Below are positions 1 through 11,126 of a DNA stretch of 64,000 nucleotides, piece by piece. The notes under the pieces are model-generated. The model ran no database searches. It was not told the origin of the DNA and saw only the letters and a list, made by a program, of their open reading frames with translations. The DNA lies in NCBI RefSeq assembly GCF_037126465.1, contig NC_088202.1, positions 31,356,213-31,420,212 on the forward strand, read 5' to 3'. Source of the stretch: Ornithodoros turicata (Eukaryota > Arthropoda > Arachnida > Ixodida > Argasidae). Every line of letters begins with the position of its first letter. Within the stretch, counting starts at the first letter, position 1. A program made the position numbers and the translations under genes.

Positions 1-290
1 TGCAGTTCACGATTCTCCATTTGAGAACATCTGAAAATGTAACCGCCTATAAGGTATCAAGGTCTCAGCGAGTAGAGTACTGCACAAATTGTGTATATTT
101 CAGGTTTTTCCTTCTTGTGAACCCGAGATTTTTGTATCAATGCATTGCTAGTATTACTCGTGTTTTGGTATTATGCATTATAATACCTCAAAATCAAAGT
201 ATTATGGCATGTTACCACATATAGCGCTTTGCTCCATAGCGCTATGCACCGACAGGGCGCTGAACAGAGTTGAGCTCCGACCAACTTTTG
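1..290. other. ABCA intron, nothing recognised
   Basis: No coding signal or repeat boundary is seen. It is the unfilled flank of the GC-rich element, the insertion target of which begins at 291. Confidence 0.5.
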
Positions 291-302
291 TACCGCCAAT
301 TA

Positions 303-1250
303 GAGCCCTGCACGGGCCCGGGCCCCCGACCCGGCCCGCGGGCCGAGCCGGGCTTCTTATTGGCTGTGTGCTCCGGGCCGGGCCGAGCCCGGGCCAACAA
401 AATACGCTAGCACCGCGGGCCGTGCCGGGCCCGGGCAGTTAAAATACGCCACCACCGCCCTTATAGTTTTTCAATGAAAAATCTGTATCCTGTATCCTGA
501 AAAATGATGTATCTGTATCTGTATCCTGAAAAATCTGTATGACAAATATGTTTCCGAGAGTCAGGCCAGGTCGGGTCACGCAGCTAATTCCACACTGGAG
601 ATGCATTAGTTCATATCATCATGCGCTTGCATCATTCCTGTGCATATTTTGCAAAGACAAGCAAGGGATACTGCATTAGGCATATGATTCGACCCTCTAG
701 AACATTCTGAAAGCCACTTTACATTGCTCGTCACTCCTCACGTATTTCACAATCACTTGGCGAAGCTTGGTGAGAGGGGTATTGAATGGGAGGAGGAGTT
801 TATCGACAGCATCCTCTGCCTCCGCAAAATCTTGACAGTGTAACGATAACGCCCATGCCCGCGTACGTTCTGGATTTAATTTGGTCTGGTGCGGTTATGG
901 TGTTAAACCGCCATCACTTGTATGTTTGTCTTCTCTCCTTAAAAATTTACTGATAAATTTGTTTGATAATCACCAGAAACGCGTACGTCGCGGCTGGAAA
1001 TACTATGCCGGGATCTACTCGCCGGGTGACCGGGCCGGGCCGGGCTCTATTTGCTTAGATTCCGGGCCGGGCCGGGCTCTATTTGCTTAGATTCCGGGCC
1101 GGGCCGGGCTCTAGTCACTGGGTCACCGGGCCGGGCCGGGCCGGGTCGGGCCGCATAAAAATATGAAGGTCCGGGCCCGGGTCGGGCCGTGCCATCTTTC
1201 GATGCGCCCGGGCCGGGTCGGGCCCGGAAAAGACGGCCCGTGCAGGGCTC
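303..1250. mobile_element. GC-rich nonautonomous DNA element, copy A
   Basis: The element is bounded by inverted ends GAGCCCTGCACGGGC and GCCCGTGCAGGGCTC and by a perfect 12-bp direct repeat, taccgccaatta, at 291-302 and 1251-1262. Both arms are runs of GGCCGGGCC/GGGCCCGG; the middle (about 545-960) is ordinary sequence. A shorter relative lies at 44285-44982 with the same ends and interior. There is no transposase. Target duplications of 9-12 bp suggest a Mutator-like (MULE) origin, but this is inference. Confidence 0.8.
1030..1112. repeat. 32-bp tandem repeat, 2.6 units
   Basis: A 32-bp unit made of ccgggccgggccgggctc plus tatttgcttagatt repeats at 1030 and 1062 and partly at 1094. It sits inside the right GC-rich arm of the element at 303-1250. 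Confidence 0.85.
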
Positions 1251-1262
1251 TACCGCCAATTA

Positions 1263-1974
1263 CTAGCGCTAGTTCCTCTTGGCCAACCCCGATGCTTCGC
1301 CTGACTGTCGCCGCGATGGCCTGGTTGTTTTGCTTCCGTCATCAAAGCCGTATAGCGACAGCGTGAAGACGGCTGCCGGTTTTGGCTGCATCACGCGGGA
1401 GGCCTCTGTTCCGCAAACCTTTGAAAAATCCCCTAGAGAACGTATCGTAGACGACAGGGTGACGTAAAATGGTCCCCTGCACGTGACTCGTGACGTACAT
1501 CGGCACAGCCCAAGCAAGTATAAGTAGCGCGCGAGTTGATTAAAAATTAACAAAGGGAAAGACGCCACGCGAAGATCGTGCCGGCAGCCGCGTCTGCTTT
1601 CTCCGGCAGTTTTTGTAAATCCGATTGCGCAGCTATAATGCACCGCAGAGCTAAAATATTATCCATGGTGACTCCTGATGAGCAGCTTGACAGATGACGC
1701 AGGGTTTCGAGTCACGTTAAATGTCACCTCATTACTCCTATAAGGAGTGACGTGACTCCGGCGGAACTTCTGCAGCCGCTAGAGCAGCGCTCGTCTTTAA
1801 AGATCGTTTACTTAAGCTCTCTGCACTTTTCCGACAAAAAATAAATAAATAAATAAATAGCTAGGTAGATTGACGGCCGATGCCGAACATAGTGCTATAG
1901 GTTTCATAGATTGGTTTCCGGATGCGAGCGTCCCTTTAAGAAGCTGCGCAAACAAACGCTACTCTTGTACTCAC
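1263..1974. other. ABCA intron sequence without recognised genes
   Basis: Single-copy-looking sequence with a short (aaat)n run at about 1841-1859. No protein similarity was seen on either strand. Confidence 0.5.
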
Positions 1975-2355
1975 TCAGAACTCTTGTGTCTCTTCCAGTC
2001 ATTTCGCGGGGATCAGCAATGTAGATGGGCAGGAAAGAGATGACGATGAGGACGTTGTAGGTGATGTAGTCGATGAAGTAGTTGAAGATCCAGTACCGGC
2101 TAGAGCTGATACCAGTCATGAGCTGAACTTTTTTGACCTTAGAGAATTCTTCCTCGATGGGAAGAATAACATAGACCGCAGCCATCAAGGACAGCGACAG
2201 CGGGATGAGCAAAGCGTCCAGGATGCGAGCCATCAGCGTTACCGTGAAGAGGGGGCTGACCACGTTCTCCTTCAACCAGTCCACGTCGATCTTTCGAACT
2301 TCCACCATTCGGTCCAGTGCAGAGGCCACAACACGCAAGTCGCGCATCACTCCGT
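1975..2355 (-). CDS. ABCA exon: TMD2 loop and membrane helices
   Basis: The acceptor ttcctcctcttccgcag precedes 2355; the donor CTGA|GTGAGT follows 1975. The 381-nt exon continues the phase left at 34528. It encodes part of the extracellular loop, then a helix LLIPLSLSLMAAVYVILPI, the cytosolic signature EEEFSKVKKVQLMTGISSSR (ABCA TMD2 'ER..kaKqlQ.vsGv') and a second helix around YWIFNYFIDYITYNVLIVIS. The frame remains open beyond both splice sites, but protein similarity stops there. Following exons should lie left of the window. Confidence 0.88.
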
Positions 2356-3657
2356 CTGCGGAAGAGGAGGAAATTTTAACTAATGCGTGAGCATTATAGG
2401 TCTCGCTACGCAAGAATGGCGGCGTGGTCTCTCTGTGGCCACGGCGCGGCGCGCCCCTTACAAAAATCGTTATTGAATTTCTTGTATGATCCTGATGTGT
2501 TTTCAATGAGCCGACAGAAACTCATCAGAAACTCAATGTGTAATGTGTTATGACATTACATTCCTATCAAGAACTCCAGGGAGTTTTGACATTAACTTTT
2601 CATATCAGAAATCTCTATAGTTTTTACACAGTTTTTAATGTAGGAAATCATCAGGATATACCATTTGTTATGTTAAGGGCACATACTGACTGCTGATATG
2701 TTTCTCTAGTTTAAGGTAGATAATCTCAAGACTCTGCGATCAGCCAATACATAGTTATGGGTGTTGTTGTGTGGCAGCATAACTCATTTTAATGTGGCAA
2801 GTTAACACTCCTTCCTCATAGTAATGCGTTTATTCACTGTATTGTATAAAGGGGTAGGGACGATGGCTTAACACTTAACACTACACACTATTCAGCACGA
2901 GAGCTGATAAATGTACATCACACATGTCTGTGTGATGATGGGGTCTATGTGTATGAATTTCAGGAAAAGAGCATTTACAAAAAGAAAATTCAAATATTAT
3001 TCAAATCAGAACAAAAGTATACGTCTAATTGTGTGCCACCTTGAGTTACTTTTACGTGGCAAATTAACACTTCTAAATGATAATGTGTGTCTTCGCTGCG
3101 CTGTACAAAGGGGGAGGGATGGTGGCTTGTTAATGACACACTATTCGTAATAAGGGCTGATAAATTTGCGTCAAACAGGAGGTTGTGTATATGAACGTCA
3201 GAAATGAACCATTTACGGAAACAAAATTCAAACCTTGTTGAAATCAGCAGAAAAAACACTTAGTAGAGAATATCATATATGGCAAAATGACTATAAAAAG
3301 TGTGGGCAACTGGTAGTTTTAACCTATAGTACAAGCTACACAATGGGAATCCTCCTAACTCATAAGCAACTCAGGTCTGACATTTGTATCAGAGAAAATT
3401 AATGAAAGAACACTGTTACAGAGGGAACCAAACCGGTGCTCAACAGCTCTAATCTTACTAAAACAAGGCTTTCGTGTGGGAAGTGTTGCATCTAGGAAGC
3501 ATTTATGAGTGGAAGTTCTGGAGAATGTTGTGCTGTGATGGAACTCTACACACGCAGCATGAGAGGATGTGACAATGAAGGAAGCATGGCCATATTAAAA
3601 TAGCTCACTATAAAATCTGTCACACAAAATGACACATTTAAACCCGTGCCTGGAAAG
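2356..3657. repeat. Intron with diverged tandem duplication
   Basis: Two diverged copies of a roughly 200-bp unit lie at about 2780-2970 and 3050-3220. Each runs from gtggcaa(g/a)ttaacac through a ggg(t/g)aggga block to agggctgataaat-like sequence. They may be subterminal repeats of the adjacent CACTA-like element. No genes recognised. Confidence 0.5.
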
Positions 3658-6575
3658 CTAAACAGATTCCAAAACATGCTGCTCTGGGATAACAGTCAAG
3701 ATGGTCCTTTCTGCACAACAAAGTACAATGCACTTTTTCTCTTCAGATGCCCTCACAACAACATATTCATCTGTTTCGCAGACACTGGCAAATCCAGTGG
3801 AATTTTGATCTATGCTAGGCAAAAATGTGTTCAGGACACGGAACTTCATTCTGAAATGCACTGTGGGTTTCGCTGTGTGACATGCTTCGGCGTCCATCTT
3901 CGTGAGGTCTGTTACCCTTCTAAAAACTCATCCATTGGTACGCACGTAAGAGTTCCTTCTCCTAGACTTGTCGACCGACGCTACACAATATGTGAAGGCG
4001 CCAATGGTCGCTTTCTTGTGTGCTGTACAAGCTGCCTCTCTCCTGCCTTTACCATACAAAATTACGTCAGCACGTTTCGTGGAAGCCTTCCTTAGGTTGT
4101 AGCCCTTTAACAGAGACTGAACAAAAATCATTAGCTCATTTGGCCACGGCATGGATGCCATTACAATTTGTGGCAGACTTTGCAATATGCAGAATTTTCC
4201 CACAATTTGCAAATGTGCGTGCCTTGTACCGTTGACAAACCGGACAAGCTTCCCATTGGTGGACTCAAATGGATAGGCTGAATATCCCCACAGTGGACCC
4301 CATTCCTTCACAAGGTCCACCATGTGAAGAAGCAGGTGAGCGTTGTAGCTCATGCTTTCTGCAACTTACAGATTCTCGTACTACTCCAGAAATTCTTCCA
4401 TTGCCTGCTTTACATATCCCATTCTATCCATAGGTATACTGGACTGAACACAAAAGTGCATGGTTTGTACAAAGTTGGTTCAATTATCGTAGTAAGCCTT
4501 TATCCCTGAGGACGACTGGAGAGTACAACAGCAACCAATCGCTTCACTCCGAAGCCTTCCAAAATTTCATGTCCGCCAGTGACCGCGGGAGTCTGCTCAT
4601 TTCCCAAATTGGCGTGAGCTGCCTGAGTCGGCGATAGATTTGTGGAAGACTGTACCCAATGCTATAACGGTGTCGCCTCTTGTGGCTGAACAATAAAGAC
4701 GCTGTAGCTCTCTCAAACCCGTTGCACACGGCATGCATATAGTCTACTACAAAGGAGCTACAAAAGCTGAAGGAGGCCATGAACAAAGGGATGCTGGGTC
4801 CTTTCACACCTGAACACGGCTCCCCTCGAGTCTGTGCTCCTTGAGCAACTTTCATGAAACGGTCATGTGTCCGCAACCTCGCTGGCGGCTTCTGTACTGG
4901 ATACACACGAGTGTGTCCCCTGCCTCTCTCCACTGTTTCACCTCTGTGCTCGCACCATGCAGAGCCATGAGCACCGTTAAACTGAGTCATGTCATAATGT
5001 TCATGACCATGCATTGTGCAACAGTGTCCACGGTACATGGCCCTGGATAAACACGACACCTCCTGAGCAGGCCATTCTCAGTTGTCAAAAAAATGCCGTC
5101 CGAGGATAATCTGTTCATTGTTTCTACAAATGGCCTGAGAAACGTATTCATGTTGGGTTTCTTGGAGCCAATCCACAAAGCATAACAGTAACAGTTTCTG
5201 GACTCTGTACGGCAGCTCATTTATCTGCAGTAGCAGGGGCCAGATACTATACCCTGACGACTCGAACAGAGGGTTCTGAGTTCCACCGTCTGAGTTCCAT
5301 GTTATATGTAGTCTTCAGTGATTGGCAGTCTGTTGTACGCAGCACTCTGTGTAATGTCACTTACATCATATAAGCGTCTTGCACGGTCAGCCGACAGTTT
5401 GCCCCTTAATAAAATCTGTCTAATTTGTGCTTCTATGTCCAGAGTGAAAAATAATGAGCAAGATTCCAAAAGCTCCGCAGGCTTATGCCTTGCAGAACAT
5501 TGAGGGCACTCCATGTATTCAGCTTCACACCGAACCGTGCAGAGGTATTCGTAGCACTCAGGACAATAGATATGTACCGTCCGCTTCGTCTCGTACAGTG
5601 AAGAAAAATCCTTGAAGAATAAGAACTTCGTTCTTGGGAACACAATACCCTCAGGCATGCGCGCATCGAGCACTTTAAGCGGACTCTCTGTGGCTTCTTT
5701 CGACAAATGATGCCATAGGCTGTGGGCCATCACCATCACCAGACTTTGACCTCTTGAAAGTTTTCCTCCTGCGTACAGTGGCTGTCCCTGCACAAGTAAT
5801 TTAAAAAAAATGAGTTGATAAATAGCCGCAGCAAGAAAACAGAAAGGAAGGAAGGAAGGAACTCAATTACCTTAACTGCGCTGTATCGTATTAAGTCACT
5901 GTAACTGTTGTTAAGAGCAGCAAATCCTAAAACTGCAGTACATCGTTAAATTGTATTTTGTATTTATGAAGGTGTGAGGTGATAATTTCCTCTTTTGTAG
6001 GCAGTGGCGTAGCCCCCTCCTCTATGTTTGAGGTCTGGCTACTCCACTGTGTATAGGTCACTCTAATAAAGCTATTTTTCACGCGAATGAAACCATTTCT
6101 GGCGTACCAACGGTACTCACCACTTCATTTTTTTTTTTGCCTCCGAAGCACCTTCGGATTCTGGGCTGGAGCAGTCGTCATCGCTCGATGAGGGGCCTTC
6201 CGAACTACTGTCACTACAGTCTCACAATTGGTCGTCACATTCTGTGGTGTGCATGTCTTCGGGATCCGTTGGCACATCGTTGTCGTCAAAGACATCAGCT
6301 TCATGAGCTACACCACGCTCTCTGTCTCTTCGTTCTTCACTTACGTCTGAGGCTGTCGCTGTAGGCGTCGATTCCGTATCCTCATCACTGTCGGATATGT
6401 CGGATTCGTGCTGCCTGCACGTCGGATTCATGGTGCTACTTGCAGAATAACTTTGCGTAGATGTGTCAACAGCATTTAGTGCTGCTTCTTGGGCTTTGAA
6501 TCGGCACTTCGTTCGAGTAAGTACACTATACGCAGTATCATAAATATACTGCTTGTACCTTTTTGTTTGAGGCAT
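3658..6575 (-). pseudogene. CACTA/EnSpm-like transposase (Tnp2 type), broken
   Basis: Reading leftward: a Ser/Asp/Glu-rich N-terminal exon (6575 to about 6124) with strong donor GTG|GTGAGT, then an exon with acceptor cttgtgcag at 5788. It contains a Cys-rich module YCPECYEYLC...CPQCSARH, LWIGSKKPNMNTFLRPFVE, TQFNGAHGSAWCEHRGE, VVDYMHAVCNG, DMKFWKASE and YNAHLLLHMVDLVKEWGPLW. These follow the motif order of the Tnp2/Transposase_21 family of CACTA transposons, which cut and paste DNA with a DDE nuclease. The first exon has an in-frame TGA near 6226, and several stops or frame changes separate the blocks downstream. Exact ends are uncertain; flanking CACTA termini were not found. Confidence 0.75.
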
Positions 6576-6952
6576 TTTTATGGCACTTGTACAGACTACG
6601 GAACGGGCGCATGCGTTGCCCGCCGGTTTTGCCGCTGTCGTCTTGACCAGCTAGTTTGGCCTGGCGTGTTTTTTGATATGGTGTTCTTTGTATCTGTGCC
6701 ACCCTGTGCAATATTTCGTTTCAGAATTATTTATGCACACCACTTTTTATTTTCAAAAAGGTTGAGACATATCTTTGAACAGTTGCGGCGATTATAGATG
6801 GCGCTGCGGTTAGTTCCAACTCCTATCCTACAAGTACGGATCGTAGCCACTAGCGACTGCTTTCACTGCCATTGTGTTGTGCACGTTGTACGTATTTTGT
6901 ATTTGCGTTGCCTTTTTTTCTGCTGTGTTACCGCTCGGTCTACGTTGGAACT
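6576..6952. promoter_or_regulatory. Presumed divergent promoter of CACTA-like element
   Basis: The only interval between the two diverging genes (transposase left, short gene right). No clear TATA box stands out, so promoter function is inferred from gene arrangement alone. Confidence 0.3.
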
Positions 6953-7311
6953 ATGTACGTTCTTGTAAAGTGGATGACCGAGGACGCGTGGGACGTTTAT
7001 AACGTGCGCAAACTTGTGGACATTGATGTGGGCATGCGGCTGATGTCAGACGGAAACGCTATTGACACGTTACGTGGAACTGTCGTACTGGTAAACTGGA
7101 AAGAAGGGGAAACGCCGTCCTCAGCGGAACTTCTAGATTACAGTAGGTGTCATACAAAATGATTTATGGCTTTGTGGCCTGTCACCGAAGACCAAAGTTA
7201 ACTAGTTTCTTTTCTGAACAATATACTACAGGCGCCGAAAGGGTAATGGAGCGGCGCCGTGCCAGATTGGCGAAGCGTGGAGCCTCATCCACTCAAACTA
7301 TGACACAATGA
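6953..7311 (+). CDS. Second gene of the CACTA-like element, truncated
   Basis: ATG at 6953 opens MYVLVKWMTEDAWDVYNVRK, continuing LRGTVVLVNWKEGETPSSAE. Exon 1 ends at 7142 (ACA|GTAGGT) and exon 2 starts at 7232 (ctacag|GCGCC). They join in frame to a basic stretch MERRRARLAKRGASS and a TGA at 7309-7311, giving 89 residues. The stop is supplied by an abutting repeat, so the gene is cut short. Animal CACTA-like elements often carry a second, divergently transcribed gene with a small N-terminal beta domain and a C-terminal DNA-binding (for example BEN) domain. The N-terminal pattern here fits that, but no BEN domain remains. It lies head-to-head with the transposase, 377 bp apart. Confidence 0.5.
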
Positions 7312-7415
7312 AAAAATGGCTAGGAAGAAAGCGAGCTGGTGAAGATGATGCACAATGTAAAAACCCCGAGACTGGGGAACACGAAGGAACAAACACGACA
7401 AGAAGTCTCAAACAC
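7309..7415 (+). repeat. Retroelement tail repeat, copy 1
   Basis: Starts atgaaaaaatggctaggaag, continues through aaccccgagact and ends near agaagtctcaa. Close copies are at 10369-10473 and, in opposed orientations, at 14305-14459. One pair abuts a Penelope-like element, so it is probably that element's terminal sequence. Confidence 0.7.
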
Positions 7416-7889
7416 AGCTGAAAATTTTACTTCACAAACAAGAATTACATACAAACAGAAGGGAAGGAAACACCAGTTGAGAACAAAACAGGAGGTCATT
7501 TGGGGGGAACGAGCAGTCTGTTCAAGGCCGGACCGAGGATTACGGAAGGTTTGCTGACACAGTTCCTACTAGAAGTTATGAAAAGGGTCTCTCTCAAAAG
7601 CCTTCTGTGAGGGTCCACTTCGGATGCCTTTACAATGGACCATTTCCGACAACACGTATGCGCATGCCCAGCCCTTGAGTCCGCCATCTTTGAGCGGAAA
7701 ATATCGCCATGGACCCACCTGCGGGCGACTGTCATGTTCATTGTGGGGAGATAATCGGTTTCAAGGTTACGCGGACGTTTGAGGTCTGGCAATGAGTACA
7801 ATGCGCTTTCACTCTTTCCGCATTTTTCTTCCAATCTTCTTTTGCTACTTACCCACGCAACATACGTGCCAGTTCGTATAAGGACGGAC
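7416..7889. other. Unassigned sequence between tail repeat and LINE
   Basis: No recognisable protein. It may be a continuation of the element whose tail is at 7309-7415. A minus-strand open frame here has no family resemblance. Confidence 0.4.
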
Positions 7890-7892
7890 AGT

Positions 7893-9777
7893 AGGGGAAG
7901 GAGGTTGTTGGAGGCAATGGAGAATAACAACATGTCCCTGCTGAACAACCGCGAGCCCACTTACATGTGATCCCCAACGTCACTTGATGTATTGGACCTC
8001 TCGTGGTGCTCAACCGACATAATTCGCCACTTGTCGTGCGCTACGGACGTCGACACTAGAGGTAGCGATCATTTTCCTCTATATATTTCGCACGACAGAC
8101 TGCCCCTCTCAGCCACTGCTGGACTGATTTCTTTCACAAACTGGAGACTTTTTCGTGCGGGCCTCAGAACATCTGTGCACACCGGTATGTCCCCAGAGGC
8201 TCTCTCTCAAGCAATTACCCGCGGTATTCAGGACGCGGTGGTCATGTCTAAACGGGTAACAGGCCATGTCGGCCATTCCCCAGCAATTAATCACCTTAGA
8301 GCATTACGTCGCCGAGCAGAAAGAACGGCTCGTCGGACAGGGCAACTTACGGACATTGTGGAATACCGCCGGATGAAAGCTAAAGTAACACGAGAACTTG
8401 AAGACGAGGACAGGAAGCGTTGGCGTAAGTTTCGCCACCACCTTTCACCGTTTGATCCGGCTACGAAGATCTGGCGGACAATCCGATCTCTGAGGGAGGC
8501 GCCCCCTCAAAAGAATCCTCTCGCGGCCTTGGCTATCGTTCAGCGTGTAGACGAAAACACGCTTGCGACGGACTTCTGTGTGGTACTAACGACTCCGGCG
8601 GCTGCCTCGACCACGCTCCTACACCGCAGTTTTGTCCACAGTTTGACGGCTGAACTTCACCACGACTGGCCCCGTCCCCCGGAAGTTATGGACCGCGACT
8701 TCACACTAATCGAGCTAAAGGCAGCGTTGAAGCTTGTGAAAGCCGCCTCGTCCCCTGGGCCCGATAAAATCACCTATGCCGCCCTACGAAACCTTGACGG
8801 GCGGTCACTCCAAGCTCTCCTTCATGTCTATAATACGTCTTGGCAACAAGGATCTTTACCACATACATGGAAGGAGGCATTGGTTGTTCCCATCCTGAAA
8901 CCAGGCAAGCCCCGAAATGCCCTATCCTCCTTTCGCCCGGTGAGCCTGACAAGCTGTATGGGGAAACTGATGGAGAGAATGGTTTTGCATCGCCTCGACT
9001 GGTGGCTTCAAAAACAACGTGCGTTCTCTCATGAAATGGCTGGATTTCGTCGCAACCGAAGCTCCATGGATCCAGTTCTCGACCTAGTCTCTACAGTTCA
9101 ACATGCTCGAGCCCATCGACGGATCGTCCGATCGGTCTTCCTCGACATGAAGCGCGCATATGATACCGTCTCGCACATTTGTGTGCTGCACGCCTTGCGC
9201 TCGTTTGGAGTATCCGGTCGGCTCTTCATCTGGCTCCAAGACTTTCTTACGGACCGAACTGTCGCTATCCGTACGTCCCAAGGCCAAAGCCCTCAGCATC
9301 CTGTTCCTCAAGGAGTCCCCCAAGGAAGCATTCTCAGCCCGACACTCTTTAACGTGGTGATGGCCGGCCTACAATCAGTAATTCCTCGCAAAGTGTCGTT
9401 CTCCGTGTATGCAGATGACGTCGCCCTTTGGACAGTAGGAAAATCACGCCGGGCTCTCCAGCGCCGCCTGCAGCTCGCTTTAAACAATATCCATACGTAC
9501 CTCACGCACCTATCACCCGAAAAGTGTGTCGAGCTCCCTTTCACGCGCAAAGCTATGGCCAATTTCCCTCTTTGGCTTGGTTTAAAGAAGCTTGAACCGG
9601 TACGCTTTCACCGCTTCCTTGGCGTGGTAATCGACTCGGACTTGCGCTGGGCTCGGGACATTAAACACCTTGAAACTAAAGTGCAGCGATGGCTCCCCGC
9701 AATTCAACATCTTTCTGGCTCAGGATGGGGCTGTGATCAGCGTTCCCTGCGGATGACCATTTCTTCGAGTTTTAAGT
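7893..9777 (+). pseudogene. LINE endonuclease C-terminus and reverse transcriptase
   Basis: After an in-frame stop near 7968, the long frame opens with DTRGSDHFPLYI, the last APE-endonuclease motif (SDH). It then has a basic linker and RT blocks: VKAASSPGPDKITYAALRNL, FRPVSLTSCMGKLMERMVL, HEMAGFRRNRSSMD, RSVFLDMKRAYDTVSH, PQGVPQGSILSPTLFN and SVYADDVALW (catalytic YADD). RT copies the element RNA onto nicked target DNA. The frame runs into unrelated sequence after 9750 and stops at 9777. Only the front of this polyprotein is present in this piece; RT catalytic residues look intact. Confidence 0.9.
9480..9750 (+). repeat. 271-bp direct duplication, left copy
   Basis: Identical, as far as read by eye, to 10856-11126. 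It covers the RT segment just after the YADD block and flanks the insertion at 9751-10855. Confidence 0.92.
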
Positions 9778-10855
9778 AAATTCAGTTCGAAAAATATTTG
9801 TAACTTTTACTATCCGCGTCATGGAGAATTCACATTACGTTATAGAGTACATAGAAAATATCAATACACTCGACTAAATTCTTTGTCACCGTGAAAGAGT
9901 TCTTAAAACCTTCGCGTATCAAAGTGATCCAGCTAAAGCTGTGAAATTACACTTTCTACAACTCAGTTCGTAAATTGCGGCAGCAGTTCAAATTTTAATG
10001 AAACACTTACTGATGCGTGATAGTCACCACTGCTCCAGAACGTGATCTGATAAATTTTAGCAATTAATGTACAAACAAATATCTTGTATACAACATGTGA
10101 CTATATAGACAGCTTTTTATTCTATATAATGAAAAATTGTCAGAAAGAGCGCACAGTTTTGACTTTGAAAATTTGAACAAGAACCTTTGGTGTTGGAGTT
10201 TGCGTCTTGTTTCCTTATGAGCTAAAATCTTCTAAAATTAAAGTATGCCCTTCCCATTTGTAGTGCCTCATATGCCATGACATAATGAATAGACTCATAG
10301 TTTTTTTCAGTATGGCTAATGAAAAACCTCGAGTACATTCTGTGAATTGGAGCTACGTTTATGTGACAATGAAGAAATGGCTAGGAAGCAAGCGAGCTGG
10401 TGAAGATGATGCATAATGTAAAAACCCCGAGACTAGGGAACACGAAGGGACGGACACAACACGAAGTCTCAATGTTTATGGGTGGTGCTTTGGTTAAGTT
10501 TGCAAAAGGAATATTTACTTCTTATAATTACTTATCTTATGCATAGTGCTCATCTTCATTGTATAGTGGTTAAACATTTCTGATGACAGTTGTGTGATCC
10601 GATTCTCCCAAAATCTTATTGGAACTGTGTGCCGCATGTTATTATGATTAGAATTGTAGACTCCGCCTGCGCGTCATTTGATAATAGATTCGTTTCAATA
10701 TAGTATTGTAAACTGTCCAATCGTCTGAGAAAATATATACACTGTGCAATTTAATTCATAAAATAAGCTTTCGCAAAATATTAGTGATCCTCTTTTGTAA
10801 ACAAAGATTGATGTAACATGCCTCTAAATTTCCATTAGCGATTCTTCTACAATTC
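9751..10855. mobile_element. 1.1-kb insertion inside the LINE
   Basis: AT-rich sequence without a long open frame. It contains the retroelement tail repeat at 10369-10473. It is flanked by a perfect 271-bp duplication of LINE sequence. This could be a retro-insertion with an exceptionally long target duplication, or a local rearrangement. Confidence 0.65.
10369..10473 (+). repeat. Retroelement tail repeat, copy 2
   Basis: Matches 7309-7415 from atgaagaaatggctagg through ccccgagactagggaac to cgaagtctcaa. Confidence 0.8.
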
Positions 10856-11126
10856 TTAAACAATATCCATACGTACCTCACGCACCTATCACCCGAAAAG
10901 TGTGTCGAGCTCCCTTTCACGCGCAAAGCTATGGCCAATTTCCCTCTTTGGCTTGGTTTAAAGAAGCTTGAACCGGTACGCTTTCACCGCTTCCTTGGCG
11001 TGGTAATCGACTCGGACTTGCGCTGGGCTCGGGACATTAAACACCTTGAAACTAAAGTGCAGCGATGGCTCCCCGCAATTCAACATCTTTCTGGCTCAGG
11101 ATGGGGCTGTGATCAGCGTTCCCTGC
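10856..11126 (+). repeat. 271-bp direct duplication, right copy
   Basis: Copy of 9480-9750. The LINE reading frame resumes normally from here (QRSLLAVHAALVRGTG). Confidence 0.92.

Noticed and set aside
1047..1259. Open frames through the GGGCCGGGCC arms
   Set aside because: Low-complexity Arg/Pro/Gly peptides produced by the GC repeat in every frame.
1670..1710. Hammerhead ribozyme core (ctgatgag)
   Set aside because: No matching GAAA core and stems at the required spacing.
1904..2506. Whole 200-codon minus-strand frame as one exon
   Set aside because: ABCA similarity is confined to 1975-2355, which has strong splice sites at both ends.
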